From CAZVJA01 sp964626885 (lineage in GTDB: Bacteria > Planctomycetota > Planctomycetia > Planctomycetales > Planctomycetaceae), in assembly GCA_964626885.1 (NCBI GenBank), contig CAZVJA010000025.1, positions 1-39,071 on the forward strand: a stretch of DNA of 39,071 nt. The letters run 5' to 3'. Below, in pieces: positions 7,614 through 16,416 of the stretch (positions are counted from its first letter, which is position 1; every line of letters begins with the position of its first letter). Both the position numbers and the translations under genes were made by a program. The notes beneath the pieces are model-generated. The model saw nothing but the letters and a program-made list of their open reading frames with translations, was not told the origin of the DNA and ran no database searches.

Positions 7614-8591
7614 TCACGCCTCGGCCGAAGCGACCCCTTCCTCGTAGACACCGAGTCGCCGAAACTTCTGGTAGCGGCGTTCGACCAGCTCTTCGAGCGG
7701 GATGTTGGAAAGCTCCCGCAGGGCGCGCGACAGAGACATTTTGAGAGAAGTTGCCATCTGCCGATGATCGCGATGGGCGCCACCCAGCGGCTCGGGGATG
7801 ACTTCGTCAATGACCCCCATTTCGATCAGATGCTTGCTCGTGAATTTGAGAGCGCGTGCCGCTTTGTCGGCGAACTTATCGCTCTTCCAAAGAATCCCCG
7901 CGCAGCCTTCCGGGCTGATGACCGAATAGTAAGAGAACTGCAGCATTGCGACATGATCCCCGATGCCAATTCCCAGCGCGCCCCCCGAGCCTCCTTCGCC
8001 GATGACCACGCAGACGATCGGCGTTTGCAACAGTGATATGTCGCGAAGATTGACCGCGATGTGATAAGACTGGCCACGTTCCTCGGCACCGATACCGGGA
8101 TAAGCGCCCGGCGTATCGATCAAACAGACGATCGGCAAACCAAACCGCGCGGCCATCGACATTTTGTCGAGAGCCTTCTGATATCCCTCGGGATGGGCGC
8201 AGCCGTAATTACACTCGGTCCGTTCCTTGAGCGTTCGTCCTTTGTGCTGCCCGACGAGCAACACTTTCTGGCCTTCGAGACGCGCAAACCCGGTGATGAT
8301 CGCGCGATCGTCGCCGAACGAGCGGTCGCCGTGCAGTTCCATGAAGTCGTCAAACAGTAACTCCACGTAGTCGAGCGTCTGCGGGCGTTGCTCGTGACGC
8401 GCGACTTTCACGACGTCCCAGGGATCGAGGTTCTCAAAAATCTCACGTTTCATGCGTGTGATTTCGACACGCATGTTACGGATCGCTTCCTTTGAGCTGG
8501 GGGTCGGGTTTGGTTGCGTCTCGAGCGCTGCAAGCCGTTCTTCCAACTCAAAGATCGGACGCTCGAAAGCCAAGGGGCGCGATTGCGGCAT
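7614..8591 (-). CDS. accA: Acetyl-CoA carboxylase carboxyltransferase subunit alpha
   Basis: AccA with AccD transfers the carboxyl group from carboxybiotin to acetyl-CoA to make malonyl-CoA, the first step of fatty-acid synthesis. At 325 residues it has the usual length. Diagnostic features are an N-terminal coiled region (FELEERLAALE), HGDRSFGDDRAIITGFARL, GLPIVCLIDTPGAYPG, and the oxyanion/acyl-binding segment VIGEGGSGGALGIGIGDHVAML followed by YYSVISPEGCAGILWK. The zinc finger sits in AccD in this family, so its absence here is expected. It follows the Ser/Thr kinase gene by 33 bp on the same strand, so the two are probably co-transcribed. No accD, accB or accC is in the window. Confidence 0.97.
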   Translation of the reverse strand: MPQSRPLAFERPIFELEERLAALETQPNPTPSSKEAIRNMRVEITRMKREIFENLDPWDVVKVARHEQRPQTLDYVELLFDDFMELHGDRSFGDDRAIITGFARLEGQKVLLVGQHKGRTLKERTECNYGCAHPEGYQKALDKMSMAARFGLPIVCLIDTPGAYPGIGAEERGQSYHIAVNLRDISLLQTPIVCVVIGEGGSGGALGIGIGDHVAMLQFSYYSVISPEGCAGILWKSDKFADKAARALKFTSKHLIEMGVIDEVIPEPLGGAHRDHRQMATSLKMSLSRALRELSNIPLEELVERRYQKFRRLGVYEEGVASAEA

Positions 8592-8624
8592 GGATTGGTG
8601 CCCGTCAGAAAACTGCTCGAGGAA

Positions 8625-10298
8625 TTATTCGACTGGAGGAAGTTGATCCATCATCGGAGGCATGTCGTCGTCTTGAATCGTACCGGCGGGGGGACGAGGC
8701 GACCCGGCGGGTTGTTGGCGCTGCGGCTGCTGTGGTCGTGGGGCTCCCTCGAGCGGCGGCAGTTCCTGCCAGTACGCACCGGGTTGGCCTGGAGGAGACG
8801 GCGCGCCCGGCGCGGGGGCAGCGGGACGCTGTCCGACAGGTTGTCGTGGTACGGGTTGTTGCATAGGTTGCTGACCCGGAGGCATTCCGGGAGGAGCCCC
8901 TTGCGGCAACTGACCCGGGGGCCCGAACGGTATTCCCTGTGGAGGCTGCCCGTATGGCGGAGCACCATATGTTGGCATGCCATACATCGGAGTTCCGTAC
9001 TGAGGCACGCCGTAGGGAGGCACGGGAGGATATCCCATTCCGGGGGGCATGCCATATTGCGGAGCGCCATAAGGTTGGGCCGGGAAACCAACCGGAGGAT
9101 ATTGCGGCATGCCTGGCGGTGGTCCGGGCGCAACTGGAGGGAATCCGGCGGGGGGAGCCGCCGGCCGAGGCTGGGAAGGAGCCTGTCCTGGCGGACGAAC
9201 AGGTTCATTCTCCGTCTCGCTGCTGGAACCTTTGACCCGTTGGGCGCGAGCCTTCGCTTCCTGCTCTTTCTGTTTCTCGGCAATCGCCCTTTTCTTCTTC
9301 TCTTCGAGTTGTAGCTTCGCATATTCCGGATCGTCACGCATCATTTGCACGCGGAGAGCATCAGCGCGACTATCGAGTCGCCCGGACTTGTCTAGCGATT
9401 GATTTTGCTTCGCTTCACGCTCTTTTGCCATCCGCGCGGCGACTTCCTGGGCATCTTCCTTGAACACCCGGAGCGCTCGCAATTCCGTGTAGACTTCGTG
9501 CATGCTCGAATGCCGGTTTTTGGGCTTCTTCGCGAGCATCCGCGACAACAACCGATCCATCTCGGGAGTGACATTGCGGTTGATCGTTGAAGCATCGGGC
9601 GGAGTCGCGCCGACGTGCTTCTTGAGCAGTTCATCGGGCGAGCTTCCCTTGAAAGGAGGTTCGCCGGTCAACAGCTCGAAGAATGTCACTCCCAGGCTGT
9701 AAATATCGGTCTGCACTGTGGGAACCGCCTTCAGGATCGTTTCGGGAGCGATGTACGTCCGGGTTCCCTGGATCAATTTCCCGCGTTTCGACGAGAGCAT
9801 CTTTGTGACGGCACCGGCGATACGCGAAGAGAGCGAAAAATCGATCAGTCGCAGCTCTGATCCTTTGTTGAACAGGATGTTGTCGGGTTTGATATCCCGA
9901 TGCAGATACCCTTGATCGTGCATGTAGGCTAATGCCTGGCAAAGTTGCTCGGCCAAGCGGACGAAACGGACCTGCACGGATGAAAAATCCGCGGTGATCT
10001 GCGTCTTCAGATTCGGCGCGCGGAAATAATCCATTACCAAATAGCCCAACTTTTTATTCATCACAATCTTGTGAAACTGCACGAAATTTGGATGCTGCAG
10101 TTGCTGAGCGATTTTTGCTTCGTGCTTCAGAACGGCTTTTTGCTCGGACTCCTGGAACGCCTCCGGCAGAAGCAATTTCATCGCATAATGGCGCGTTCCG
10201 CCCCCCTTCTCGACCACTTCCCAGACCGTGGTGAAGTTTCCTGTTGCGATCGGATTGAGGAGCTGGTATTCGTCAACCAGGAGAGGTTCTGAAGACAC
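8625..10298 (-). CDS. Soluble Ser/Thr protein kinase with Pro/Gly/Tyr-rich tail
   Basis: The 557-residue protein has a Hanks-type kinase domain at about 11-280: Lys41 in YAMKLL, the helix-C Glu60 region, HRDIKPDN at 133-140 and APE at 184-186. Two features depart from the rule. The glycine loop is ATGNFTTV (19-26), with only one glycine, and the metal-binding DFG is DFS (153-155). The domain is followed by a charged helical linker rich in Lys, Glu and Ala (about 285-350). The last 200 residues are Pro/Gln/Gly-rich with repeated YGxP, PPGMP and PYG units, likely disordered. No membrane helix is seen, so it is cytoplasmic. It lies 33 bp upstream of accA; phosphorylation of fatty-acid synthesis enzymes by the kinase would be pure inference. 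HRD and Lys41 suggest it can still be active. Confidence 0.9.
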   Translation of the reverse strand: MSSEPLLVDEYQLLNPIATGNFTTVWEVVEKGGGTRHYAMKLLLPEAFQESEQKAVLKHEAKIAQQLQHPNFVQFHKIVMNKKLGYLVMDYFRAPNLKTQITADFSSVQVRFVRLAEQLCQALAYMHDQGYLHRDIKPDNILFNKGSELRLIDFSLSSRIAGAVTKMLSSKRGKLIQGTRTYIAPETILKAVPTVQTDIYSLGVTFFELLTGEPPFKGSSPDELLKKHVGATPPDASTINRNVTPEMDRLLSRMLAKKPKNRHSSMHEVYTELRALRVFKEDAQEVAARMAKEREAKQNQSLDKSGRLDSRADALRVQMMRDDPEYAKLQLEEKKKRAIAEKQKEQEAKARAQRVKGSSSETENEPVRPPGQAPSQPRPAAPPAGFPPVAPGPPPGMPQYPPVGFPAQPYGAPQYGMPPGMGYPPVPPYGVPQYGTPMYGMPTYGAPPYGQPPQGIPFGPPGQLPQGAPPGMPPGQQPMQQPVPRQPVGQRPAAPAPGAPSPPGQPGAYWQELPPLEGAPRPQQPQRQQPAGSPRPPAGTIQDDDMPPMMDQLPPVE

Positions 10299-10415
10299 GA
10301 TGACACAATCTCAACGGAGTTTCAGGAAGCCGATTCCACCCTTGATTGAGGCGGCACACGGATGACGCAATGCATTTTGCATCGATGGAAAGAGCGCGAT
10401 CACTCGTGATGTCCC

Positions 10416-10421
10416 ATTATA
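10416..10421 (-). promoter_or_regulatory. Perfect -10 box upstream of the kinase-accA unit
   Basis: On the minus strand this reads TATAAT, a perfect sigma-70 -10, about 118 bp upstream of the kinase ATG. No good -35 is visible at 16-18 bp. It lies inside the HlyD-kinase gap and may give the kinase-accA pair its own transcript. Confidence 0.4.
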
Positions 10422-10513
10422 TAGTACGGGCTCCTTGGATTGTGAGGGCAATTCGAGAATCCCCGGAAGTTGCTGCCGCTCCAAGTCCATCGAGCACGTC
10501 ACGCATTCGCACT

Positions 10514-11707
10514 TCAAAAACCGGATTTTTTCGGGAGTGGGTCGTTCGGCTTGCTTCCAGGCAGTGTATTTCGGGGAGGCACAGCCGTTGCGGCTCCCTC
10601 TCCAGTTGCCGACGTTGCATTCGCATGAGGGCGCAGCAGGGTGCCATCGGGCAACTCCCGGGAGATGCTGACGACGACCTCATCCCTATCCTCAAACGGG
10701 CCGCTGACAAAGCTTCGAGTCGGGCCGACTCCCCCCAAAACGTCGACACGCACGTCACGAATGATATTCCCCCGAACGACTTGGACCTTGCGGGCTCCGT
10801 CCGAGAGGTTGCTGATCGCGCTGTTCGGGATTTCGCTGATAGGATCGCGCGGAACCAGTGGAGAATAGACTGTCTGTCCCACCTGCAGCTTGCCTCCAGT
10901 GTTTTCGATGAGAAGCACTCCCGTTGCGACGGAATCGACAATCTCACGGAGCCGTTCAAAGCCAGCTTCCGGCGGAAGGACACTTTGGATTTTTCCTTCG
11001 ACATCCTCGCTTTCGACCTGGAACTTTAAAGCTTTACCGGCAGCGGCCGTCTTGCGGTCCACAGGCAGTTCGGCAACCATCACGCTCGTATCTCCAACAG
11101 TCGCCAACACCTCGCCGGCACGTACGAACTGCCCCGGCATAACGTTGACCCGAAACATCACTGAGTTAAACGGCGCTCGAATGCTGGCCTGTTCGAGTCG
11201 GTACGATGCCAGATCCAGCTCCGCCTTGGCGGCCGCCGAACGAGCCTCCGCAAGTTCCAGCAGATCCTTGTCACCCCCCGACGACTGCGCTCGTTTGACC
11301 TCGATCTGAGAAGCTCGATAGTTGGCCTTTGCCCGCTCGACGAGCAGTTCTTGTTCAACGCTGTTGAGCCTGATGAGCTCGGCTTGGGCTTCCACCTTAT
11401 CCCCTGGCACATGTCGAACTTCGCGAATCGTTCCATCGACGGGAGATGTCAGCTGAACCATCTTGGCTGCGCGGAGTTGCAAGGGAACTCGGTAATAATT
11501 CCTCGGGACGAGTTGCATCGCCTGTCGTTTGACGATTACCGGTTTATCCGCTTTGTCCGCACCCGGTTCATCGCTCGCCGCGGCCTTGGGAGCAGTCGTC
11601 CCACTCGGCGCACCGGTTTCCTGGGCAGACAGCCCGAGACACCACGGGCAGGTGTTCAAAACCAGAATCGACACCGTCAATCTCGCAAGCGCACGCATTA
11701 TTTTCAT
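10514..11707 (-). CDS. Periplasmic adaptor (HlyD/RND membrane-fusion) protein
   Basis: The 397-residue protein has an N-terminal signal sequence (MRALARLTVSILVLNTCPW, cleavage near LSAQE). It then has a biotinyl-lipoyl-like half (AKMVQLTSPVDGTIREV, followed by HVPGDKVEAQAELIRLNS), an alpha-hairpin rich in Glu, Arg and Ala (about 118-170), the second lipoyl half (SIRAPFNSVMF, then VMPGQFVRAGEVLATVGD) and beta-barrel segments. This order is that of membrane-fusion adaptors linking an inner-membrane pump to an outer-membrane channel. No pump or TolC-like gene adjoins it, so the partner must be elsewhere or the protein has another role. It lies upstream of the kinase by 215 bp and is divergent from the thioredoxin-fold gene. 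The C-terminal tail is Pro/Lys-rich. Confidence 0.85.
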   Translation of the reverse strand: MKIMRALARLTVSILVLNTCPWCLGLSAQETGAPSGTTAPKAAASDEPGADKADKPVIVKRQAMQLVPRNYYRVPLQLRAAKMVQLTSPVDGTIREVRHVPGDKVEAQAELIRLNSVEQELLVERAKANYRASQIEVKRAQSSGGDKDLLELAEARSAAAKAELDLASYRLEQASIRAPFNSVMFRVNVMPGQFVRAGEVLATVGDTSVMVAELPVDRKTAAAGKALKFQVESEDVEGKIQSVLPPEAGFERLREIVDSVATGVLLIENTGGKLQVGQTVYSPLVPRDPISEIPNSAISNLSDGARKVQVVRGNIIRDVRVDVLGGVGPTRSFVSGPFEDRDEVVVSISRELPDGTLLRPHANATSATGEGAATAVPPRNTLPGSKPNDPLPKKSGF

Positions 11708-11765
11708 TCCCGTCTACATGAGTCGCATTGCAAAATCCCCTTCCCCTAGACAGCCGATGGTTTCA

Positions 11766-11795
11766 AGGGTAGCGCTGCAGATACAACATGTCAAC
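11766..11795 (-). promoter_or_regulatory. Candidate sigma-70 promoter of the adaptor gene
   Basis: On the minus strand a perfect TTGACA (11795-11790) is followed after 18 bp by TACCCT (11771-11766). The leader to the ATG at 11707 would be about 50 nt. The -10 is weak. Confidence 0.35.
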
Positions 11796-11968
11796 AGGTT
11801 TACATCTTGCCGGGAGTGGCTTGCCTGAGCCCGTAGTGTCTGGGAAGATAAGAGTGCAGCAAGTCGGCGGAAAACGCGTATCAGTCCCCTGCTCTTGCCG
11901 CGCAGTCTGTTTTCAGTGGTAGGACGACTGCAATTGGTGGACGACGTCCTTTCTGGGGGGAGAATCGC

Positions 11969-13342
11969 GTGGTGTCGACAACCTGTATGTTGCTGACGTT
12001 AGGTTCGTTTCTGGGATCTCCGGTAGACGAAACCCCGGCGTATGAGATTCGTTACAACGGCCAGGTCGCCGCCGTGGGTCGGAATGGTGAAGAAGAGCCC
12101 GCGAAGACGTTCGGGCTTTACTGTTTGCTGGCGAAACGGGAAGGCGGCGGCCGCGACTGGTTTTATCTGGTGGACGAGCGCGGCGCCGGTGGATGGGCTT
12201 GGCCAGAGCGGTATGGTCAGGCACCGCTGGATTCCGCGAATCATGTCACCGGCACCCACCGCGCGAGATTGCTTTACGATCATAACGACACGCTGCATCC
12301 CCTGCTCTTGCGATCGCCGCTGTTCGAGTTCGCTGACAAGCTCGCCGAGGGGGTGGAATGGACCGCCGGCGATAAACGCTACGAAGTGGTCGGTTCATCG
12401 AAAGTCGGTGAGCACGAAAGCTGGCGTGTTGACATCGGCTCTGGAATTGGCACTGACCACTCGTTGTGGGTTTCCAAGAAAAGTCCGCTCATTCTCAAGG
12501 TCGAGCGTCCACTGACGATGGGGCGCGGCGACCGATTCATGCTCCGCATGCAGCTGGAATCGGAACGCGGCGTCGACGCGGCCGAGCTGGTAAAGATTGC
12601 TCCGCCGATGCAGGCACTTTTGCAATTGCAGAATGATCTCAAGCGGAGCGAGAATAATATGCGGCCGGAACTCACCGACGCGCAGATCGCGACAACACAA
12701 ACGGCCGTAGAGACATTGGAGAAGAGCGCGGAGGGGACTCCGTTCGCAAGGCTCATCGGAGTGATCTCTCGCGATGCAAAAACTCAAGGACAGCGAGCCG
12801 GAGATGTGGCCGAGCTTTCCAAGAGGTTCGTCGGCAAACCTGCTCCGGAACTAACACTTCGTTCTCTCGATAATCGCCCGATTGATCCTGCCGAGCACAA
12901 AGGAAAAATCGTCCTGCTTCATTTCTGGGACTATCGCGGTGAGCCGTTTCCGGCCGAGCCTTATGGACAGATCGGCTACCTCGACTTCCTCCAAAGCCGG
13001 CGGCGGAAACTCGGTGTGCAGGTGTATGGCGTTGCCGTCGACAGTCGGCTAGCGGAGAAAGAAAAGTCATCCGCCGTGACCCGGTCTGTTCGCAAGCTGC
13101 AGAATTTCATGAACCTCGGCTACACGCTGACACTTGATGACGGCACTCTGCTCTCGAAGCTCGGCGATCCGCAGCGTCTCGGCGCGAAGCTCCCGCTGTG
13201 GGTACTCATCGCTCCGGACGGTACGATCGCGGAATACAAAGTCGGGCTGTACGAAATCCGGCCGGATGAAGGGCTCAAGGATCTCGATGCCGCGCTGGTC
13301 AAACTGATCCAGAAAAACCGCGCGGCCGACGGTCAGAAGTAA
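11969..13342 (+). CDS. Secreted thioredoxin-fold (redoxin-like) protein lacking CXXC
   Basis: The 457-residue protein begins with a short hydrophobic segment (CMLLTLGSFLGS), probably a signal peptide. The first 280 residues have no domain I recognise. The C-terminal part starts with FVGKPAPELTLRSLDNRPID, typical of AhpC/TSA-redoxin proteins. It continues GKIVLLHFWDYRGEPF where active family members have FWATWCxPC; both cysteines are missing, so no thiol redox activity is expected at this site. Later segments (GVQVYGVAVDS, and LPLWVLIAPDGTIAEYKVG with the Pro before the central strand) keep the fold. The start is GTG 11969 or the adjacent GTG 11972, with a GGGGGGAGA ribosome-binding site 6-7 bases upstream. 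Related planctomycete proteins are of unknown role; a structural or binding function is likely. Confidence 0.75.
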   Translation: MVSTTCMLLTLGSFLGSPVDETPAYEIRYNGQVAAVGRNGEEEPAKTFGLYCLLAKREGGGRDWFYLVDERGAGGWAWPERYGQAPLDSANHVTGTHRARLLYDHNDTLHPLLLRSPLFEFADKLAEGVEWTAGDKRYEVVGSSKVGEHESWRVDIGSGIGTDHSLWVSKKSPLILKVERPLTMGRGDRFMLRMQLESERGVDAAELVKIAPPMQALLQLQNDLKRSENNMRPELTDAQIATTQTAVETLEKSAEGTPFARLIGVISRDAKTQGQRAGDVAELSKRFVGKPAPELTLRSLDNRPIDPAEHKGKIVLLHFWDYRGEPFPAEPYGQIGYLDFLQSRRRKLGVQVYGVAVDSRLAEKEKSSAVTRSVRKLQNFMNLGYTLTLDDGTLLSKLGDPQRLGAKLPLWVLIAPDGTIAEYKVGLYEIRPDEGLKDLDAALVKLIQKNRAADGQK

Positions 13343-13433
13343 CTCAGCGAGTTTCAGACGCACGCGGGGGGACGTTTGGCAGTCTATTCACTTAGCGGCT
13401 TCGTCGATCACCATCTCACCATGGCGAATTCGA

Positions 13434-13811
13434 TTACGGAAGCAGTTTGTAGAGATAGATGATTGGCAAGCCGATCAGGAATAGCCAGCCGAAGAAGTCG
13501 ATGAGGAACGGTGGCGAATCGTGCGGAAGGCCTCGCGTGAACGCAATCGTGCTGAGCCCCTCGCGAAACCAGATCATCACTAGCCCGATGAGCGACAGCC
13601 CCAATGCCGATCCTACGCGGATCAAGGGGCTGGGTGAGACGGCGGAGAACATCAAGGCACACGCTACCTGAATGGTAATCGCCACCAGGGCGACAATCCG
13701 TTCTTTTGTCAGCAAGAAAGGATTCATCACAAGCTTCCGGAATCCGGCCGTGAGAATTTGCGAGAATGCATCTGGCCTTTGGTAGAGTTCAGCTGAAAGG
13801 TACTTTGTCAA
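13434..13811 (-). CDS. Small membrane protein of unknown function
   Basis: The frame encodes about 125 residues with three hydrophobic helices: IVALVAITIQVACALMFSAV, VGSALGLSLIGLVMIWF and FFGWLFLIGLPIIYLYKLL. I do not recognise the family. The start is unclear: TTG 13811 opens the sequence TKYLSAELYQRPDAFS, but the same frame stays open upstream without an ATG or GTG to the TAG that ends the RsmC-like gene (codons reading NPLLSNPLSYAAPIGL and onward look protein-like). It therefore lies in frame directly behind the methyltransferase gene. The gene could start at a rare codon, or be reached by readthrough. Confidence 0.6.
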   Translation of the reverse strand: MTKYLSAELYQRPDAFSQILTAGFRKLVMNPFLLTKERIVALVAITIQVACALMFSAVSPSPLIRVGSALGLSLIGLVMIWFREGLSTIAFTRGLPHDSPPFLIDFFGWLFLIGLPIIYLYKLLP

Positions 13812-13922
13812 GTAGATCGCATCCGTCGGTTCAAGGCAAGAGGCAAGACCGATTGGTGCGGCGTAACTCAGCGGATTGCTTAGGAGCGGATTTCGTGGCG
13901 CTCGTTGAAAGACGAACTCGCG

Positions 13923-15038
13923 CTATCGCTTCTTGACTCCCATTCCTTCCATGACGAAGTACGACTTCACTTCGCGGACCGAGAAATCGCGGAATAGTTC
14001 CGGCATCCGCTCGGCGTACCAATCTGGTTTTTTGGCGACGAGCAGCAGTCGCCCCTCCGGTTTGAGAGCGGACACCGCCCGACTCAAAAAGATTTCCGCA
14101 ATCTGATAGTTCGAGAAATAGGGAGGGTTGGCAACCACCAGATCGCAAGTGCCGCGCTGATCGTGCCGCGCGCCAGCTGTGAGGAAGACCGTAACGTTTG
14201 TCAGTCCATTCAGCTCCGCGCCTCTGCGGGTACATTCAACCGCTCGCGGATTCGAGTCAATGGCCTCGATTTGAACTCCGGGAGCGCGGAACGCAGCTGC
14301 GAGTGTTACGACGCCCGATCCACAACCGATATCGAGCACGCGATCATTCTCTTGGATGGTCATCGCCGACATTAATGCCCGCGCGCCGCCATCAACCTTG
14401 CGGTGAGAAAAGACGCCTGGACGACTGATCGCTTTGATCAACCGTCCTTCGTCACGGAACGCGAATTCACACGCGAACTGCTTCACTTTCTTGAGCGGAG
14501 CTGTTTTCGTGGCAAGATACACAACCCCGGACTTGAAGCGGTTGTGCGTAACTTTTTCGAAATGCTCACGCAGCCACTCATGAAACCAACGGTCGTCTGG
14601 GTTATCGCAAGAGACGACCAGCTTTCCCCCCTGCCGCAACGCCAGATAACCTTCCTGCAGCATCTCTCGCGCCAGCTCCGAGTCGCCCCCGCGGGTGAAC
14701 GGCAACACGACAAGATCGAGTTCCTCACCCGGCAAGTCCGACAGGCATTCCAATTGCACGTTCGACGGCAGCGTGCCGCTTCGGCGACCGGCCTGGTCTT
14801 TCAGGTACAAATCGAGAAAACTGCAGACAACTCGGGACTGCGGTTTGGCCTTGGCGTATTCGACGGCAAACTGCGCCCTTCCCAGAGAAATGCAAGTCAC
14901 CCGGTCCCCCTGCAGGTCCGGGATGGTATCTATCAGCAGTTTCTCGGCAGGTCGCGGAGGAACGACAGGACGTTCGGACGGCTTTGCTCGCTTTCGTCCG
15001 CGAGTGACACGGGACTTCCCTCTGGATTTTTCAGGCAT
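13923..15038 (-). CDS. RsmC/RlmG-like SAM-dependent methyltransferase
   Basis: From ATG 15038 the protein has 371 residues and starts with a basic stretch (MPEKSRGKSRVTRGRKRAK). The C-terminal half is a class I methyltransferase: VLDIGCGSGVVTLAAAF is the SAM-binding motif I, EAIDSN the acidic motif II, and VVANPPYF the NPPY catalytic motif of N-methyltransferases. The N-terminal half resembles the degenerate methyltransferase-like domain of RsmC and RlmG, which make m2G in 16S and 23S rRNA. The exact target base cannot be told from sequence. It begins 13 bp after the RlmI-like gene ends, so two rRNA-modification genes probably share a transcript. The longer frame reaching 15215 would overlap that gene and lacks family support. 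Confidence 0.85.
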   Translation of the reverse strand: MPEKSRGKSRVTRGRKRAKPSERPVVPPRPAEKLLIDTIPDLQGDRVTCISLGRAQFAVEYAKAKPQSRVVCSFLDLYLKDQAGRRSGTLPSNVQLECLSDLPGEELDLVVLPFTRGGDSELAREMLQEGYLALRQGGKLVVSCDNPDDRWFHEWLREHFEKVTHNRFKSGVVYLATKTAPLKKVKQFACEFAFRDEGRLIKAISRPGVFSHRKVDGGARALMSAMTIQENDRVLDIGCGSGVVTLAAAFRAPGVQIEAIDSNPRAVECTRRGAELNGLTNVTVFLTAGARHDQRGTCDLVVANPPYFSNYQIAEIFLSRAVSALKPEGRLLLVAKKPDWYAERMPELFRDFSVREVKSYFVMEGMGVKKR

Positions 15039-15051
15039 GCCTATTGCGACC

Positions 15052-16272
15052 TCAAACCACGCGGCAAATGTAACATTTGAGGTACGCCGTCTCGAGACAA
15101 TGAACCGAAGTGGGATGGTCAACCGCCTGTCCGCGCGCCTCAAGAATTTGAATTGGCCGGTTCGCCTTCTGTGAGACGAGCGATAACACCGCCTCGAAAT
15201 CTTCACGCGTGACAAGTCCAGAGCAACTGCAGCTGACCAGTATGCCGTTGGGATTCAGCAGATCCACGGCAAGGCGATTCATGGAGAAATACCCTTTGAG
15301 CGCCTTGTCGAGACCGGCTCGGTGGCGTGTCATCTTTGGCGGGTCGAGTATGATCACGTCGAACCGTTCCCCTCCCCTTGCGAGGTCTTCCAGGGTGTCG
15401 AAGACGTCTCCTTTTTCGTAGCGAGTTTTTTCTGAAAGGCCGTTGAGTTCCGCGTTCCGGCGGGCCAGCGTCAGGGCCGATTCCGAGGCATCAATCCCGA
15501 GCACTTCGCTCGCCTGCCCCAGCTTGAGCGCCGACAATCCGAATCCGCCGCTGTAGCAGAACGCGTCGAGCACCCGGCAGCTCTCGACATATTTGGCGAC
15601 GGCGGCGCGGTTCTCACGCTGATCGATGTAGAACCCGGTTTTGTGCCCTTGCATCACGTCGACCCCGTACCGAATGCCATGCTCTTCTATGAACAGCGGC
15701 CGCGGCGGTTCGCCCCCGCAAATCTGGCCGTCGGTTTGGTCGAGCCCTTCGGTATCACGAATCCCCTTCTCCGTTCGAAGCCAGATTCCGGAGGGACGGA
15801 GCTTTTCGTTGAGCAATTCGATCAGGCGTTCCCGACGCATGGAGAGTGCCAAGCTGGTGAACTGCACGAGCAGCCAATCGCCGTATTGGTCGACAGTTAA
15901 CCCCGAGAGTCCGTCGGCCTCACTGAATACGAGGCGGCAAGCCGATTTGCCACTTCGATTCGGAAACAGGCGTTCGCGCAGTTCGACCGCCCGGTCGAGA
16001 CGTTCGGAGAAGAGATCGTCGTCAATCGAACGGTGCTCATCCCACGAATACAGCCGAACCCGAATCTGACTGTGCGGATTGAATAAGCCACGAGCGATAA
16101 ACTCTCCCTCGTTCGTGACCAGTGCGACCTCGGCTCCCGGTTCGGGATCCCCTTCCACGGTGCCGATGGCGCCGCCAAAGACCCACGGGTGCCGGTTGAA
16201 GAACGGCTGCGCCTTGCGTGCCTTCAACACGACGCGCGGTATGGTGGATGTCGAGAGAGAAGAAACGGACAC
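15052..16272 (-). CDS. rlmI: RlmI-like 23S rRNA (cytosine-C5) methyltransferase
   Basis: The 406-residue protein matches the RlmI/YccW family, which methylates C1962 of 23S rRNA. Residues about 10-85 form the PUA domain (VLKARKAQPFFNRHPWVFGGAI). A central domain follows, then the methyltransferase domain with HKTGFYIDQRENR, VLDAFCYSGGFGLSALKLG (SAM motif), VLGIDASE, FDVIILDPPKM (motif IV) and GILVSCSCSGLV, which carries candidate catalytic cysteines. It sits upstream of the RsmC-like gene with 13 bp between. The final segment (HCLETAYLKCYICRVV) is the conserved family end. The precise rRNA position is inferred from family membership. Confidence 0.9.
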   Translation of the reverse strand: MSVSSLSTSTIPRVVLKARKAQPFFNRHPWVFGGAIGTVEGDPEPGAEVALVTNEGEFIARGLFNPHSQIRVRLYSWDEHRSIDDDLFSERLDRAVELRERLFPNRSGKSACRLVFSEADGLSGLTVDQYGDWLLVQFTSLALSMRRERLIELLNEKLRPSGIWLRTEKGIRDTEGLDQTDGQICGGEPPRPLFIEEHGIRYGVDVMQGHKTGFYIDQRENRAAVAKYVESCRVLDAFCYSGGFGLSALKLGQASEVLGIDASESALTLARRNAELNGLSEKTRYEKGDVFDTLEDLARGGERFDVIILDPPKMTRHRAGLDKALKGYFSMNRLAVDLLNPNGILVSCSCSGLVTREDFEAVLSLVSQKANRPIQILEARGQAVDHPTSVHCLETAYLKCYICRVV

Positions 16273-16416
16273 AGCAGCCCTAAGATCAAGTTGATTGACG
16301 CGCGATGCCCACGACTTGATTCAAACGCCGAGACTCTCGCCCTGCCTTACAAATATTTGATTCTCGCCGCGCAAATGGACCAATCACGATGAATCCAGTC
16401 TTAATCCGTGAGTTCC

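Noticed and set aside
8800..9240. Possible tandem repeat or CRISPR-like array
   Set aside because: The repetition is codon-level Pro/Gly/Tyr coding inside the kinase tail, with irregular units and no spacers.
8514..9314. Plus-strand Arg/Trp/Leu-rich frame of 266 codons
   Set aside because: Shadow of the kinase's Pro-rich repeats; composition is that of a reversed repeat, not of a protein.
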